In this document: positions 1 to 6,673 of the stretch, piece after piece
Numbering within the stretch: the stretch's first letter is position 1
Layout: every line of letters starts with the position of its first letter
Origin: an uncultured Eubacteriales bacterium
GTDB lineage: Bacteria > Bacillota_A > Clostridia > Oscillospirales > Oscillospiraceae
Length of the DNA stretch: 7,929 nt
Assembly (NCBI GenBank): GCA_949451265.1
Contig: CASTQR010000069.1
Coordinates: forward strand, 1-7,929
Direction: 5' to 3'
The notes under the pieces: generated by a model
What the model saw: the letters and a program-made list of their open reading frames with translations, nothing else
Database searches by the model: none
Told to the model about the DNA's origin: nothing
Program-made: the position numbers and the translations under genes

Positions 1-2
1 AC

Positions 3-1895
3 CGCCCGGACTGCCTGTCCGTCATCGGCCTGGTCCGGGAGGTGTCCGCCACCTTTGATGTGCCCTATAACCTCCACGAGCCAGTGGTGAAGGGGGGCGG
101 CCCCGGCGTGCTCCCCGAGCTGCTGGACGTGGAAACCCCGGCCTCTGATCTGGTGCCCCGGTACTCCGCCCGGATGGTGCGCAACGTGAAGATCGCTCCC
201 TCCCCCAAGTGGATGCGGGAGCGCCTGCGGGCCATGGGAATCCGGCCCATCAACAACATCGTGGACATTACCAACTACGTCATGCTGGAGTATGGCCAGC
301 CCATGCACGCCTTTGATTACCGCTATGTCAACGGCGGGAAGATCATCGTCCGCCGGGCGGAGGAGGGCGAAAAGCTCACCACCCTGGACGGCAAGGAGCA
401 CACCCTTACCGCCAACCACCTGGTCATTGCCGACGAGGGCCGGGCCGTGGGCCTGGCGGGCATCATGGGCGGATTGAACTCCGAAATCGCGGCCGACACC
501 ATGGACGTGGTATTCGAGTCTGCCTGCTTTGACGGTACCTGTATCCGCAAGGGGGCCTTGGCCCTTGGTATGCGCACCGAGGCGTCGGCTAAGTTCGAAA
601 AGGGGCTGGACCCCATGAACACCCTGCCCGCCGTCAACCGGGCCTGTGAGCTGGTGGAGCTGCTGGGCGCGGGCGAGGTGGTGGACGGCGTCATCGATAT
701 TTTGAATAACGTCCCTCAGCCCTGGACCGTGACTATGGATCCGGAGCGGGTCAACGCCCTGCTGGGCACTGATATTGACCCGGTGGATATGTACTGTCTG
801 TTGGAGCGGGTGAACATCCTGACCAAGGAAAAGGACTTCCCCAACGGGCCTGCCGAGGTGGTCATCCCCTCCTGGCGGGGCGACGTGCGCCGTCTGGCCG
901 ATTTGGCCGAGGAGGTGGCCCGGTTCCACGGCTACAACAACATCCCCAACACCCTCATGCGGGGCCAGACCACCCAGGGCGGCTATTCCCCGGTGCAGAA
1001 GCTGGAGAACAAGCTGGGTGAGCTGTGCCGCACCTGCGGGTACAGCGAGATCATCACCTACTCCTTCATCAGCCCCACCGCCTACGACAAAATTTTGTGG
1101 GGCCGGGAGGATTTCCACCGCAAATCCTTCAAAATTTTGAATCCTCTGGGCGAGGACACCTCCATCATGCGTACCACCACCCTGCCCTCCATGCTGGAGG
1201 TGCTGGCGCGCAACTACAACAACCGCAACAAATCCGCCTGGCTGTACGAGCTGGGCCGCATCTATATGCCTGGCGGGGAGGATCACGGCTTGGCCATCGA
1301 GGCAAAGATTCTCACCTTGGGCGCATACGGCAGCGGCATGGACTTCTTCACGATGAAGGGGGCCGTTGAGGCGCTGATGAAGGGCATCCGGGCCCGTGAT
1401 GTCCGCTTCGAGCCCTGTACGGAGGACGCCAGCTATCACCCCGGCCGCTGCGCCTACGTGTACAGCGGAAGCGACATCGTAGGCGTGTTCGGGCAGGTCC
1501 ACCCCCAGGCCGCTAAGAACTTCGGGGTAGACGGCGAGCTGTACTGCGCGGAGTTGTCCTTTGACGAGCTGCTCATCGCCCATGGGCCCGACCCGGAGTA
1601 TGCGCCCTTGCCCAAGTTCCCCGCCGTCACCCGGGACATCGCCGTGGTATGCGGCGAGGACGTCACCGTGGGCGCGCTGGAGAGCGCCATCCGCAAGGGG
1701 GCAAAGGGGCTGCTCAAAGACGTGGCTCTGTTCGACATCTACCGCGGCAAGGGCGTGGACGAGGGCAAGAAGTCGGTGGCCTTCAACCTGACTTTGCGGG
1801 CGGACGACCGCTCCCTCACCGGCGAGGAGGCGGACGAGGACGTGAAGTCCATTTTGGAAGCGCTGGAAAAGGACTGCGGCGCGGTGCTGCGCTGA
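3..1895 (+). CDS. pheT: phenylalanine--tRNA ligase beta subunit, 5'-truncated by the window edge
   Basis: This is the beta chain of the cytoplasmic (alpha-beta)2 enzyme that charges tRNA-Phe with phenylalanine using ATP. The frame is open from base 3, where it reads RPDCLSVIGLVRE, the family signature just after the N-terminal EMAP-like tRNA-binding domain. A GTG at base 42 is an internal valine codon and not the start. 630 residues are visible against about 800 usual, so roughly 170 are missing. In visible numbering, the B3/B4 domain spans about 53-215, with INNIVDITNYVM and GQPMHAFD near 83-105 and FEKGLDP near 198-204. B5 spans about 240-318, with PSWRGDVRR and LAEEVARFHGY. A degenerate synthetase core follows, and a C-terminal FDX-ACB anticodon-binding domain covers about 531-630, beginning PLPKFPAVTRDIAV. 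The gene ends with TGA, 12 bases before a strong terminator, so it is last in its transcript. pheS probably lies just upstream, outside the window. No defect is seen. Confidence 0.97.
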   Translation, partial: RPDCLSVIGLVREVSATFDVPYNLHEPVVKGGGPGVLPELLDVETPASDLVPRYSARMVRNVKIAPSPKWMRERLRAMGIRPINNIVDITNYVMLEYGQPMHAFDYRYVNGGKIIVRRAEEGEKLTTLDGKEHTLTANHLVIADEGRAVGLAGIMGGLNSEIAADTMDVVFESACFDGTCIRKGALALGMRTEASAKFEKGLDPMNTLPAVNRACELVELLGAGEVVDGVIDILNNVPQPWTVTMDPERVNALLGTDIDPVDMYCLLERVNILTKEKDFPNGPAEVVIPSWRGDVRRLADLAEEVARFHGYNNIPNTLMRGQTTQGGYSPVQKLENKLGELCRTCGYSEIITYSFISPTAYDKILWGREDFHRKSFKILNPLGEDTSIMRTTTLPSMLEVLARNYNNRNKSAWLYELGRIYMPGGEDHGLAIEAKILTLGAYGSGMDFFTMKGAVEALMKGIRARDVRFEPCTEDASYHPGRCAYVYSGSDIVGVFGQVHPQAAKNFGVDGELYCAELSFDELLIAHGPDPEYAPLPKFPAVTRDIAVVCGEDVTVGALESAIRKGAKGLLKDVALFDIYRGKGVDEGKKSVAFNLTLRADDRSLTGEEADEDVKSILEALEKDCGAVLR

Positions 1896-1907
1896 TTGTA
1901 TTGCTGA

Positions 1908-1940
1908 AAAAGGGGGGCAGATATGCCCCCCTTTTGTTCT
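1908..1940 (+). terminator. intrinsic terminator of pheT, possibly bidirectional
   Basis: A perfect 12 bp stem, AAAAGGGGGGCA (1908-1919) with TGCCCCCCTTTT (1924-1935), closes a four-base GATA loop. It is followed by a T-rich tail, TTTTGTTCTT. It starts 12 bases after the pheT stop codon. The run of A before the stem becomes a T tail on the other strand, so the hairpin could also stop - strand transcripts that pass the fhs terminator. Confidence 0.92.
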
Positions 1941-1964
1941 TGTCCGGGAGGCCGCTTGTAATAA

Positions 1965-1998
1965 AGCCGGGCGGAAACGCAAAGGTTTCCGCCCGGCT
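1965..1998 (-). terminator. intrinsic terminator of fhs
   Basis: A perfect 14 bp stem (AGCCGGGCGGAAAC at 1965-1978 with its complement at 1985-1998) encloses a six-base loop. On the - strand it is followed by TTTATTA, while on the + strand no T tail follows, so it points leftwards, away from fhs. It lies 152 bases beyond the fhs stop codon, giving a long 3' untranslated region unless an earlier stop exists. With the pheT terminator it forms a back-to-back pair between converging genes. Confidence 0.8.
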
Positions 1999-2150
1999 GC
2001 GAACATGTTAAATATAAAAATAGAGGGAAGTTGAAAAGTCTCCTATTCCCCTTTCAGGAACGTGCTCCGCTAAACTTTCGCTGCACAAAAGCAAGTATCG
2101 CTGTGGTCTTTTCAAAGAAAAGGGGGGGGGCTGTTGATAAGGGCGCGGGG
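1999..2150. other. intergenic 3' region of fhs, no gene seen
   Basis: This is the stretch between the fhs stop codon and its terminator, and I see no credible coding sequence in it. On the + strand it contains a run of nine G (2122-2130) and a short CTTTTC/GAAAAG inverted repeat (2108-2122). It also contains TGTTGATAA (2132-2140), which on the - strand reads TTATCAACA, one mismatch from a DnaA box. GGGCTGTT (2128-2135) can pair with AACAGCCC (2155-2162) across the stop codon, an 8 bp stem with a 19-base loop that may structure the end of the fhs message. Confidence 0.5.
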
Positions 2151-3815
2151 TCAAAACAGCCCGGAGATGACGCCGTTCTCGTCCACGTCGATTTTCTCGG
2201 CGGCGGGGACCTTGGGCAGCCCAGGCATAGTCATGATGTCGCCGGTCTGCACCACCACGAAGCCCGCCCCGGCGGACACCTTCGCCTTGGACACGGTGAC
2301 GGTGAAGCCCTCCGGGCGGCCCAGCTTGGCCGGGTCGTCGGACAGGGAATACTGGGTCTTGGCCATGCACACAGGCAGGGAGCCGAAGCCCATCCCCTCC
2401 AGACGGTCCAGTTCCTTGGACGCGGCGGCGGAATAGCTCACTCCCGCGCCGCCGTAAATGCTCCTGACGATGGTTTCGATTTTGTCCCGCAGGGGCTGGT
2501 CCAGCCCGTAGGCAAAGCGGAACTCGTGGGGCTGCTCACACAGCCGCAGCACCTCCTCCGCCAGCTCAAGGCCGCCCGCGCCGCCCTTGCCCCACACCTC
2601 GGACAGGGCCACGTTGACGCCCAACTCCCGGCACTTGTCCCGGATCAGGGCCAGCTCCGCGTCGGTGTCGTTGACGAAGCGGTTGACGGCCACCACGCAG
2701 GGCAGGCCGTACACCTGGGTGATATTTTCCACATGCTTGAGCAGGTTGGGCAGGCCCTTTTCCAGCGCCTCCAGGTTCTCCGTGCCCAGATCGGCCTTGG
2801 CCACCCCGCCGTTGTATTTCAGCGCCTTTACCGTAGCCACAATGACCACCGCGCTGGGGTCCAGCCCCGCCGCGCGGCATTTGATGTCCAGGAACTTTTC
2901 CGCACCCAGGTCCGCGCCGAAGCCCGCCTCAGTAACCACATAGTCCGCCAGCTTGAGGGCGGTGTCGGTGGCGGACACGGAGTTACACCCGTGGGCAATG
3001 TTGGCAAAGGGCCCGCCGTGGACCAGGGCCGGGGTGTTCTCCAGGGTCTGCACCAGGTTGGGTTTGATGGCGTCCTTCAGCAGCGCCGCCATAGCCCCCT
3101 GGGCTTTCAAATGGTTGGCGGTGACCGGTTTATCATCATAGGTATAGCCCACGATGATGCGGGCCAGGCGCTCTTTCAGGTCCTTCAAATCGGTGGCCAG
3201 ACACAGCACCGCCATGATCTCGCTGGCCACGGTAATGTCAAAGCCGTCCTCCCGGGGTACGCCCTGCATCCGCCCCCCCAAGCCGTCTACGATGTTCCGG
3301 AGCTGGCGGTCATTCATGTCCACGCACCGCCGCCAGGTGATCTTCTTCACGTCGATACCCAGGGCGTTGCCCTGCTGGATGTGGTTGTCCAGCATAGCCG
3401 CCAGCAGGTTGTTGGCCGCGCCGATGGCGTGGAAGTCGCCGGTGAAGTGGAGGTTGATGTCTTCCATGGGCACCACCTGGGCATACCCGCCGCCAGCAGC
3501 TCCGCCCTTGACCCCGAACACCGGGCCCAGGGAGGGTTCCCGCAGGCAGAGCAGCACGTTCTTGTCCAGCTTTTTCAGCGCGTCCGCCAGCCCTACGCTG
3601 GTGGTGGTCTTACCCTCCCCGGCGGGGGTGGGGTTGATGGCGGTGACCAGGATCAGCTTGCCCTTCCGGGGGCGCTCCCGCAGGGGGCCGATGTCGATCT
3701 TGGCTTTCACCCTGCCGTAGTGCTCCAGCAGGGCTTCGTCAATGCCGGCGCTGGCGGCCACCCGGCTGATGGGCAGCATTTGAGCGCCCTGGGCAATTTC
3801 GATGTCGGTTTTCAC
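2151..3815 (-). CDS. fhs: formate--tetrahydrofolate ligase (10-formyl-THF synthetase)
   Basis: This cytoplasmic enzyme joins formate to tetrahydrofolate with ATP, giving 10-formyl-THF for purine synthesis, formyl-methionine and the methyl branch of one-carbon metabolism. In acetogens it belongs to the Wood-Ljungdahl pathway, but nothing here shows that pathway is present. The 554-residue length matches the family (about 555-560). The N-terminus MKTDIEIAQ, the phosphate-binding loop [10 protein letters not shown] (63-72), [20 protein letters not shown] (92-111), the LHFTGDFHA segment near 122-130 and the C-terminal GVISGLF are family hallmarks. The start codon is GTG at 3815-3813, supported by AAGGAGGA ending six bases upstream. 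It follows tsaD on the same strand after 203 AT-rich bases that hold a candidate promoter. No terminator is visible after tsaD, so some read-through into fhs is possible. It converges on pheT. Intact, with no anomalies. Confidence 0.97.
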   Translation of the reverse strand: MKTDIEIAQGAQMLPISRVAASAGIDEALLEHYGRVKAKIDIGPLRERPRKGKLILVTAINPTPAGEGKTTTSVGLADALKKLDKNVLLCLREPSLGPVFGVKGGAAGGGYAQVVPMEDINLHFTGDFHAIGAANNLLAAMLDNHIQQGNALGIDVKKITWRRCVDMNDRQLRNIVDGLGGRMQGVPREDGFDITVASEIMAVLCLATDLKDLKERLARIIVGYTYDDKPVTANHLKAQGAMAALLKDAIKPNLVQTLENTPALVHGGPFANIAHGCNSVSATDTALKLADYVVTEAGFGADLGAEKFLDIKCRAAGLDPSAVVIVATVKALKYNGGVAKADLGTENLEALEKGLPNLLKHVENITQVYGLPCVVAVNRFVNDTDAELALIRDKCRELGVNVALSEVWGKGGAGGLELAEEVLRLCEQPHEFRFAYGLDQPLRDKIETIVRSIYGGAGVSYSAAASKELDRLEGMGFGSLPVCMAKTQYSLSDDPAKLGRPEGFTVTVSKAKVSAGAGFVVVQTGDIMTMPGLPKVPAAEKIDVDENGVISGLF

Positions 3816-3821
3816 GGCGAT

Positions 3822-3829
3822 TCCTCCTT
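3822..3829 (-). promoter_or_regulatory. ribosome binding site that fixes the GTG start of fhs
   Basis: On the - strand AAGGAGGA, a near-perfect anti-16S match, lies six bases before the GTG at 3815. The first in-frame ATG is well inside the conserved N-terminus, so the GTG start is well supported. Confidence 0.85.
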
Positions 3830-3852
3830 ATTCGGTTTCCATAATGTCAATC

Positions 3853-3876
3853 ATAACTCCTGATACGGAGAGTTAT
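3853..3876. repeat. short inverted repeat overlapping the fhs promoter region
   Basis: ATAACTC (3853-3859) and GAGTTAT (3870-3876) form a perfect 7 bp inverted repeat with a 10-base spacer. It lies between the proposed fhs -10 and the ribosome binding site and shares bases with both the -10 and the DnaA box at 3873-3881. It could be an operator for a dimeric regulator or a small hairpin at the 5' end of the message. Chance is also possible at this length in AT-rich DNA. Confidence 0.4.
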
Positions 3877-3900
3877 CCACAACTTCAACAGAGTTTTCAA
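3872..3900 (-). promoter_or_regulatory. candidate sigma-A promoter of fhs
   Basis: On the - strand, TTGAAA (3900-3895) and GATAAC (3877-3872) are separated by 17 bases, matching the sigma-A consensus at five of six and four of six positions. Transcription would start near 3865 and leave a leader of about 50 bases before the ribosome binding site. The -10 element overlaps an exact DnaA box (3873-3881) and one arm of an inverted repeat. This is a pattern match only; other weak promoter-like pairs exist in this AT-rich stretch. Confidence 0.4.
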
Positions 3901-3980
3901 CAGCCTCAACACAATAATTTTCAACAGGTTTGCGGGAAATTACATATTTATGCACAGGTGGAAATCCTACTTTTCTCACA
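3873..3980 (+). promoter_or_regulatory. cluster of DnaA-box-like sequences upstream of fhs
   Basis: Two exact matches to the DnaA box consensus TTATNCACA occur in the same orientation: TTATCCACA (3873-3881) and TTATGCACA (3948-3956). Between and beyond them, also same-strand, are two copies of TTTTCAACA (3894-3902 and 3918-3926), two weaker CAACA sites ending at 3890 and 3911, and TTTCTCACA (3972-3980). The sites sit in about 190 bases that are 37% GC by hand count, flanked by GC-rich genes. Known functions of such clusters are replication initiation, titration of DnaA and DnaA control of a promoter. No dnaA, dnaN, rpmH or gidA is nearby, so a primary oriC is not indicated by context. Binding by DnaA is inference. 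Confidence 0.5.
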
Positions 3981-4018
3981 AGCTAAAGCGCCGATTCAGT
4001 TGACATAACATAAGATTA

Positions 4019-5029
4019 TTACCCTCTGGATATGTCCAGGCTTGCCCTCGCGTTCAGCTCCCACCCGGCGGTATGGCCCGCCAGGTACTCGTAATAGCCC
4101 TGGCTGCCGATCATGGCGGCGTTGTCGCCGCACAGGGCCAGGGGCGGGAGCCACAGCGCGGCCCCGGCTTTCCGGCAGGCGGCCTCCAAGTCCGCCCGGA
4201 TGCGGCTGTTGGCAGCCACACCTCCTGCCACGGCGATCTTGTGATAACCCGTCATGGTATCCGCCTCCATCACCCGGGGGACCAGGGAGTCGGACACGGC
4301 GGCGGCAAAGGAGGCGGCCAAGTCGTGGAGGTCCAGCTCCTCCCCCTTCTGCCGGGCGTTGTGGATGGTGTTGAGCACCGCCGTTTTCAACCCCGAGAAG
4401 GACATATCCAGCGGGTGGTCGGCCACATGGGCCCGGGGGAATCCGTATGCCTTGTCATTGCCCCCCTGGGCCATCTTGTCCATGGGCCCGCCGCCGGGGT
4501 AGCCCAAGCCCAGCACCCGGGCGGTCTTGTCAAAGCACTCCCCTGCCGCGTCGTCCCGGGTGCCCCCCAGCACCTCGAAATGGGTGTAATCCTTTACGTC
4601 CACCAGGGCGGTGGTGCCGCCGGACACGCACAGGCACAGGAAAGGGGGCTCCAGGTCAGGGTGGGCGATGTAGTTGGCGGCGATGTGGCCCCGGACGTGG
4701 TGGACGGGGATCAGCGGCACCCCCAGGCCGAAGGCGGCAGACTTGGCGAAGGACACCCCCACCAGCAGCGCCCCAATGAGGCCGGGGGCGTAGGTCACCG
4801 CCACGGCGTCGATGTCCGCCTTGGAGAGGCACGCCTGCCGCAGGGCCTCATCCGCCAGGCCGGAGATGGCCTCCACGTGCTTCCGGGAGGCGATCTCCGG
4901 CACCACGCCGCCGTAGATGGCGTGCATATCCGCCGAGGAGGCAATGACCGAGGACAGCACCGTGCGACCGTCCTGGACCACGGCGGCGGCAGTCTCGTCA
5001 CAGGAGGATTCAAAGGCCAGAATGTTCAT
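4019..5029 (-). CDS. tsaD: tRNA N6-adenosine threonylcarbamoyltransferase TsaD
   Basis: TsaD (Kae1/Qri7/YgjD family) transfers the threonylcarbamoyl group from threonylcarbamoyl-AMP to A37 of tRNAs reading ANN codons, making t6A. It works with TsaB and TsaE, neither of which is in this window. It has the ASKHA fold. The first residues read MNILAFESSCDET, the family start. Metal-binding histidines appear in HHVRGH as H111 and H115, the same numbers as in the E. coli enzyme as I recall it, which favours the ATG at 5029. VSGGTTALV (135-143), FDKTARVLGLGYPGG and CGDNAAM (D302) are also present. The protein is 336 residues, normal for the family. An upstream in-frame GTG at 5038 would add three residues and overlap the preceding stop as GTGA; a TTG at 5032 is a third option. 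The upstream AAGGGA is closer to the GTG. It is the last gene of the tight block before a 203 bp gap. Confidence 0.96.
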   Translation of the reverse strand: MNILAFESSCDETAAAVVQDGRTVLSSVIASSADMHAIYGGVVPEIASRKHVEAISGLADEALRQACLSKADIDAVAVTYAPGLIGALLVGVSFAKSAAFGLGVPLIPVHHVRGHIAANYIAHPDLEPPFLCLCVSGGTTALVDVKDYTHFEVLGGTRDDAAGECFDKTARVLGLGYPGGGPMDKMAQGGNDKAYGFPRAHVADHPLDMSFSGLKTAVLNTIHNARQKGEELDLHDLAASFAAAVSDSLVPRVMEADTMTGYHKIAVAGGVAANSRIRADLEAACRKAGAALWLPPLALCGDNAAMIGSQGYYEYLAGHTAGWELNARASLDISRG

Positions 5030-5034
5030 CAATA

Positions 5035-5535
5035 TCACGCTTTCCCTTGTTCTAAATTGAGTTGGTAATACCGGGAGGGGACGCCGTCCTCAAAGAACTC
5101 ATCCATCAGCCGGAAGCCGTTTTTCTCCAGTACCCGGATGGAGGGTAGATTGTGGGAAAATGTAAACGCGCCCACGGCTTTGAGCCCGTATTTCCAGGTA
5201 ATTTCAAGGAGGAACATGGCCAGCGCCTTGGACGCGATACCCTGCCCCCAGAGCGTTTGCTCAAACACGCAATAACTCACCATGGCGTTGGGCGTACCCA
5301 GCCGGTCTATGCCGTAGCACCAGACATCGCCCACATACCGACCATCCGGCCCGCCCGTACAGATGTTCCGCCCATAGCTGGTTGCATCAGGGCGCTGGGA
5401 GGCATGGAAATCCGCCACCGCCTCCTCCACCGTTTTCGCTTTCTGGGGGAGAAGCTTCCGGATGGTTTCATTGTTGATCTTTTCAAAGTAGATGGCTGCG
5501 GTTTCGGCGGTTCGGTTTGCCAAAATGATGTCCAT
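5035..5535 (-). CDS. GNAT family N-acetyltransferase (RimJ/RimL-like)
   Basis: A single-domain GNAT acetyltransferase of 166 residues, which would transfer an acetyl group from acetyl-CoA to an unknown amine. The acetyl-CoA loop is LWGQGIASKAL (95-105), the form typical of RimJ/RimL-type enzymes (WGxGxA). IRVLEKNGFRLMDEFFEDG (133-151) matches the C-terminal part of the fold. The open frame extends 13 codons further upstream, but I chose the ATG at 5535. It lies one base after the preceding stop (TGACATG) with AAGGAC a few bases upstream, and the sequence before it is not conserved-looking. It is followed by tsaD after five bases, so it is cotranscribed and probably translationally coupled. 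RimJ/RimL relatives acetylate ribosomal protein N-termini, but many act on small molecules or antibiotics, and the sequence does not tell which. Base composition looks slightly less GC-rich than the neighbours. Confidence 0.88.
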   Translation of the reverse strand: MDIILANRTAETAAIYFEKINNETIRKLLPQKAKTVEEAVADFHASQRPDATSYGRNICTGGPDGRYVGDVWCYGIDRLGTPNAMVSYCVFEQTLWGQGIASKALAMFLLEITWKYGLKAVGAFTFSHNLPSIRVLEKNGFRLMDEFFEDGVPSRYYQLNLEQGKA

Positions 5536-5536
5536 G

Positions 5537-6631
5537 TCAGTCCTTGTCCTTCCGAATCTCGAACCGCTCCCCATAGACCCGCTCCTCCCGGACTACGTCG
5601 TAGTCATAACCCGGGAAATCCTTGCGGATGGTAACGGTGTTCAGGCAGTCATATCCCAGGCGGCGGTACAGCCGGATGGCCCGCTCGTTCCGGGCGGCGG
5701 CCTCGATATACATGGACTGGGAATACTGCCGCACCATCCCCTCCGCCAGCCGGACGGCCTGACCGCCGATGCCCTGGCCCTGGTACTCCGGCAGGACGAA
5801 CAGGTCCTCCAGCCAGTCCGGCTCACCGCCCCGGCTGCCCAGGTGGAGCAGGCCCACGGTCGTGTCCCCCAAGACAATGAAGTACAGCTTGTGTCCCGTC
5901 CCGGTCCAGACACCCAGGTCGGCTTTGGCCTCTTCTTCCGTCTGCTGATACCGGTTGTGGGCCAGCCAGAAGCCTTGGATCAGCCATATGGCGTCCGCCT
6001 CCCGGCTGTCGTCGTACTCCGCCAGGGCGGGAAACACCTCCTCCACCCACTCCGGGGCCGGGTGAACCTTTTCGCCGGGGGCCAGGGGGAGCTGGATGTA
6101 CCGCTCCATATGGGTGGGGGAGAAGTACCCGGCGTACACTCCCCGGTGCATGGCCTCCACCTTGCGGTCGTCGGCCTCCGGCCCCCGGTAGAGGCAGTGG
6201 AAGCGCACCCCGAACAGGGCGCACTGGTAGTCCAGCACCCGGAATCCGTTGCGCTGGTAAAACGCGATGCGGCGGCGGCGCAGGGCGTTGGCGTCCTCGT
6301 CGTGGGAGCAAGGGGCCTCCGCTTCGCCGAAGATCTGGCCGTAGCGCTCCATCAGCAGGGACAAAATCTCGGAACCCAATCCGGCGTTCCGCAGCCCCCG
6401 GAGCACGCCGAAATACTCCAGCAGAGCGCCCTCCCGGTTTTCCGGCAGCCACGCCAGGGCATACCCCACCGGTTTGCCACCGTCAACCACCAGCAAAGGC
6501 TCGTAGCGGCCCATGGCCAGCAGCCGGAGCATGGCCGTCAGCGGCTTCAGCTCCGAGTGGGGGAAGACCTCCATCAGCTCCTTGTTGTAGAGCTCGGTGA
6601 GCTCCGCCTGATTCAACAGTTTCAGTTCCAT
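5537..6631 (-). CDS. protein with two tandem GNAT acetyltransferase domains
   Basis: A 364-residue protein, about twice the length of a single GNAT enzyme, with two recognisable acetyl-CoA binding loops. The N-terminal domain has RNAGLG (81-86) followed by AFYQRNGFRVLDY (123-135). The C-terminal domain has QGQGIG (284-289) followed by AIRLYRRLGYDCL (318-330). The middle (about 150-210) carries little recognisable motif and may be a linker plus the first strands of the second domain. Both loops keep the RxxGxG/QxxGxG pattern, so both domains may bind acetyl-CoA; the substrates are unknown. The ATG at 6631 has AAGGAG eight bases upstream. The gene starts 42 bases after rimI and ends one base before the next GNAT gene. 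No signal peptide or membrane segment is seen, so it is probably cytoplasmic. It could have arisen by duplication of a neighbouring GNAT, but the two halves look clearly diverged. Confidence 0.88.
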   Translation of the reverse strand: MELKLLNQAELTELYNKELMEVFPHSELKPLTAMLRLLAMGRYEPLLVVDGGKPVGYALAWLPENREGALLEYFGVLRGLRNAGLGSEILSLLMERYGQIFGEAEAPCSHDEDANALRRRRIAFYQRNGFRVLDYQCALFGVRFHCLYRGPEADDRKVEAMHRGVYAGYFSPTHMERYIQLPLAPGEKVHPAPEWVEEVFPALAEYDDSREADAIWLIQGFWLAHNRYQQTEEEAKADLGVWTGTGHKLYFIVLGDTTVGLLHLGSRGGEPDWLEDLFVLPEYQGQGIGGQAVRLAEGMVRQYSQSMYIEAAARNERAIRLYRRLGYDCLNTVTIRKDFPGYDYDVVREERVYGERFEIRKDKD

Positions 6632-6639
6632 GCAAACAT

Positions 6640-6645
6640 CTCCTT
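6640..6645 (-). promoter_or_regulatory. ribosome binding site of the tandem-GNAT gene
   Basis: AAGGAG on the - strand, eight bases before the ATG at 6631. It gives this gene its own translation start, unlike the overlapping genes around it. Confidence 0.75.
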
Positions 6646-6648
6646 GGA

Positions 6649-6670
6649 CCTCCGCGCTTTTGGACGGAGG
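6649..6670. repeat. small inverted repeat between rimI and the tandem-GNAT gene
   Basis: CCTCCG (6649-6654) and CGGAGG (6665-6670) form a 6 bp GC-rich stem with a 10-base loop inside the 42-base gap. No T tail follows on the - strand, so it does not look like a terminator. It could tune message stability or expression between the two genes, or be chance. Confidence 0.35.
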
Positions 6671-6673
6671 GGT

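Noticed and set aside
42..1895. GTG at 42 as the start of pheT
   Set aside because: The frame is open to base 3 and the residues before the GTG match the PheT family, so it is an internal valine.
2031..3863. 610-codon open frame on the + strand opposite fhs
   Set aside because: It lies antisense to a clear fhs. The translation is rich in G, H, Q, V and R with no domain. Long antisense frames are expected opposite GC-rich codon usage.
3816..3950. Tetrahydrofolate or other riboswitch in the fhs leader
   Set aside because: Folate-related riboswitches occur before folate genes in some Firmicutes, but I could not fit the conserved core here. With the proposed promoter the leader is only about 50 bases. 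A covariance-model search would settle it.
3873..3980. Primary chromosomal origin (oriC)
   Set aside because: The boxes are suggestive, but the usual origin genes are missing. pheT, fhs and tsaD are not typical oriC neighbours, and no clear unwinding element could be defined by eye.
3802..4008. 68-codon + strand frame across the fhs-tsaD gap, glutamine-rich
   Set aside because: The glutamines come from the CAACA repeats being in phase. It starts inside fhs with no ribosome binding site and has no family resemblance. The repeats are better read as binding sites, though the three-base phasing was noted.
4073..5068. 331-codon open frame on the + strand opposite tsaD
   Set aside because: It is antisense to tsaD, with composition typical of a shadow frame and no motif.
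6649..6670. Terminator between rimI and the tandem-GNAT gene
   Set aside because: The stem has only 6 bp with a 10-base loop and no T run after it on the - strand, so it is listed as an inverted repeat only.
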